From the NCBI GenBank assembly GCA_017402895.1, contig JAFPLG010000046.1, positions 1 through 5,193 on the forward strand: a DNA stretch of 5,193 nucleotides. Direction: 5' to 3'. The translations under genes were made by a program, and so were the position numbers. The notes beneath the pieces were generated by a model that saw only the letters and a program-made list of their open reading frames with translations, had not been told where the DNA came from and did no database searches. Of the stretch, positions 4,266 to 5,193 are shown piece after piece; within the stretch, counting starts at the first letter, position 1; every line of letters begins with the position of its first letter. The stretch comes from Paludibacteraceae bacterium. Lineage in GTDB: Bacteria > Bacteroidota > Bacteroidia > Bacteroidales > Paludibacteraceae.

Positions 4266-5193
4266 TTACAAATTCTTACGATAAAACTCTGCGAGGCGGT
4301 CGAAGGGGATGTAGTTCTTCTCGCCGCCGTCGTACAGGTCGCAATGCGAAGCATCGGGGATGATAAGCAACTCTTTGTTCTCCGGCACGGGGTTCGGTTG
4401 ACCGACCACACGATACCCATCCGCCTTGCCGTCCACCATGTAATGGTATGCCGCTTCACCGAAATAACGGCTGTGCGCTTTCTCGCCGTGCAGGACCAGC
4501 ACCGCCGAACGGATCTCGTTGATGTAATAGAGGAATCGCGTGTTGGCGTACGCTTGCGTGCCGATGACGCGCCAACCGTCATTCGAGTTACCGCTACGGG
4601 TATGGTATCCGCGCGGTGTCTTGTAGTAGGCGTAGTAATCCTTGACAAACTGTGGCGCATCGTCCGGCAGCGGGTCAATCACACCTCCCGCCATCGCTAA
4701 CGGGTCAGCCAAGCGTTGTTGAGCCAACGCCTCACGCGCACTAAAACGCGCCTCTTCGTTGTCCGCGCTGTCGTAGTAACCGTTACCGGCGACACGGGTC
4801 ATGTCGTACATCGTGCTTGCCACCGTCGCCTTGATACGCGGATCGGCTGCTGCTGCGTTCAGAGCGATGCCTCCCCAGCCGCATATGCCCAGAATACCGA
4901 TACGCGCGGCATCCACGTTCTCTAATTGCGACAAGAAGTCCACCGCCGCCAGAAAGTCCTCGGTGTTGATGTCCGGCGAAGCCGTGCGACGCGGCTCACC
5001 GCTGCTCTCACCCGTGTACGACGGATCGAAAGCCAGTGTGATAAACCCACGCTCCGCTAAAGACTGCGCATACAGCCCCGAACACTGCTCCTTAACCGCC
5101 CCAAACGGACCCGACACCGCTATCGCGGCGTATTTCTGATTGCTGATTTCTGAATGCTGAATGCTTTTGGGCTCATACAGATCCGCCGCCAGC
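4266..5193 (-). CDS. alpha/beta hydrolase, dienelactone-hydrolase/DltE-like, N-terminus missing
   Basis: The C-terminal 308 residues of an alpha/beta hydrolase; the frame stays open to the right edge, so the start lies outside. An in-frame GTG at 5117 is not the start, since LAADLYEP, the usual beta-strand before VSGPFGAVKEQ, is encoded upstream of it. Counting from that valine (codon 5117-5115): an oxyanion-region segment SGPFGAVKEQ (2-10), RGFITLAFDPSYTGESSGEPR (23-43), the nucleophile elbow GILGICGWGG with Cys79, a late strand SAVLVLHGEKAHS (204-216) and PDASHCDLYDG with the likely catalytic His258. The elbow has Cys instead of Ser, as in dienelactone hydrolase. I recall this Cys as usual in the COG1073-like group with the FGAVKEQ and SYTGESGGEPR motifs, so it is not a defect. 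The acid residue is unclear. Substrate unknown. A 7-bp tandem repeat lies near the visible 5' end. The flavoprotein gene follows after 10 bases. Confidence 0.87.
   Translation of the reverse strand, partial: LAADLYEPKSIQHSEISNQKYAAIAVSGPFGAVKEQCSGLYAQSLAERGFITLAFDPSYTGESSGEPRRTASPDINTEDFLAAVDFLSQLENVDAARIGILGICGWGGIALNAAAADPRIKATVASTMYDMTRVAGNGYYDSADNEEARFSAREALAQQRLADPLAMAGGVIDPLPDDAPQFVKDYYAYYKTPRGYHTRSGNSNDGWRVIGTQAYANTRFLYYINEIRSAVLVLHGEKAHSRYFGEAAYHYMVDGKADGYRVVGQPNPVPENKELLIIPDASHCDLYDGGEKNYIPFDRLAEFYRKNL
5136..5163. repeat. four tandem copies of a 7-bp unit inside the hydrolase gene
   Basis: Read on the plus strand, the units are CTGATTG, CTGATTT, CTGAATG and CTGAATG (5136-5163), the last two identical. 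On the coding strand they encode the linker between LAADLYEPK and KYAAIAVSGPFG. Seven is not a multiple of three, so gaining or losing one unit would shift the frame and remove the hydrolase domain. At four copies the current frame is open. Confidence 0.72.

Noticed and set aside
4256..4678. N-terminal extension of the flavoprotein frame
   Set aside because: The translation is Arg/Thr-rich with no domain signal and lies wholly within the hydrolase gene on the same strand in another frame; MSKVVVISTS is a normal start.
5115..5117. GTG as the true start of the hydrolase
   Set aside because: The upstream frame is open to the window edge and encodes the conserved LAADLYEP strand, so the gene starts outside the window.

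Overview
The window looks like a chromosomal piece of a member of the Bacteroidota, probably order Bacteroidales. Three intergenic promoters match the phylum's TTG-N~20-TAnnTTTG consensus. Start codons lack Shine-Dalgarno sequences. Two envelope gene families typical of this phylum are present: a DUF4421-like outer-membrane protein and a carboxypeptidase-regulatory-like domain protein. Base composition is near 50% GC in genes and strongly AT-rich between them. I see no tRNA, rRNA, CRISPR array, transposase or phage gene.

Layout. (1) Positions 1-874, minus strand: a HAD-family phosphatase is followed, with a 4-base ATGA overlap, by a YbaK/ProX-type aminoacyl-tRNA deacylase that runs off the left edge. 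(2) Positions 875-1006: a compact divergent promoter region. (3) Positions 1007-3503, plus strand: a two-gene unit with a 4-base gap, encoding the DUF4421-like beta-barrel protein and then a secreted protein with an N-terminal carboxypeptidase-regulatory-like domain. (4) Positions 3504-3718: a convergent intergenic region with four stem-loops and a good leftward promoter match. (5) Positions 3719-5193, minus strand: an alpha/beta hydrolase with a cysteine at the nucleophile elbow (5' end off the right edge), then, 10 bases on, a flavodoxin-fold protein with an iron-sulfur-flavoprotein-type cysteine motif.

How the genes may work together. The plus-strand pair probably makes two exported envelope proteins that act together, but neither has a known reaction. 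The hydrolase and flavoprotein are probably one operon for small-molecule metabolism or detoxification. The HAD phosphatase and tRNA deacylase are translationally coupled housekeeping or repair functions.

No clearly new system is evident. The points most worth a second look are the structured convergent intergenic region with its own promoter, a 7-bp tandem repeat inside the hydrolase coding sequence that could cause frameshifts by slippage, and an imperfect repeat at the 3' end of the second envelope gene whose two copies agree better as protein on the antisense strand than on the sense strand.
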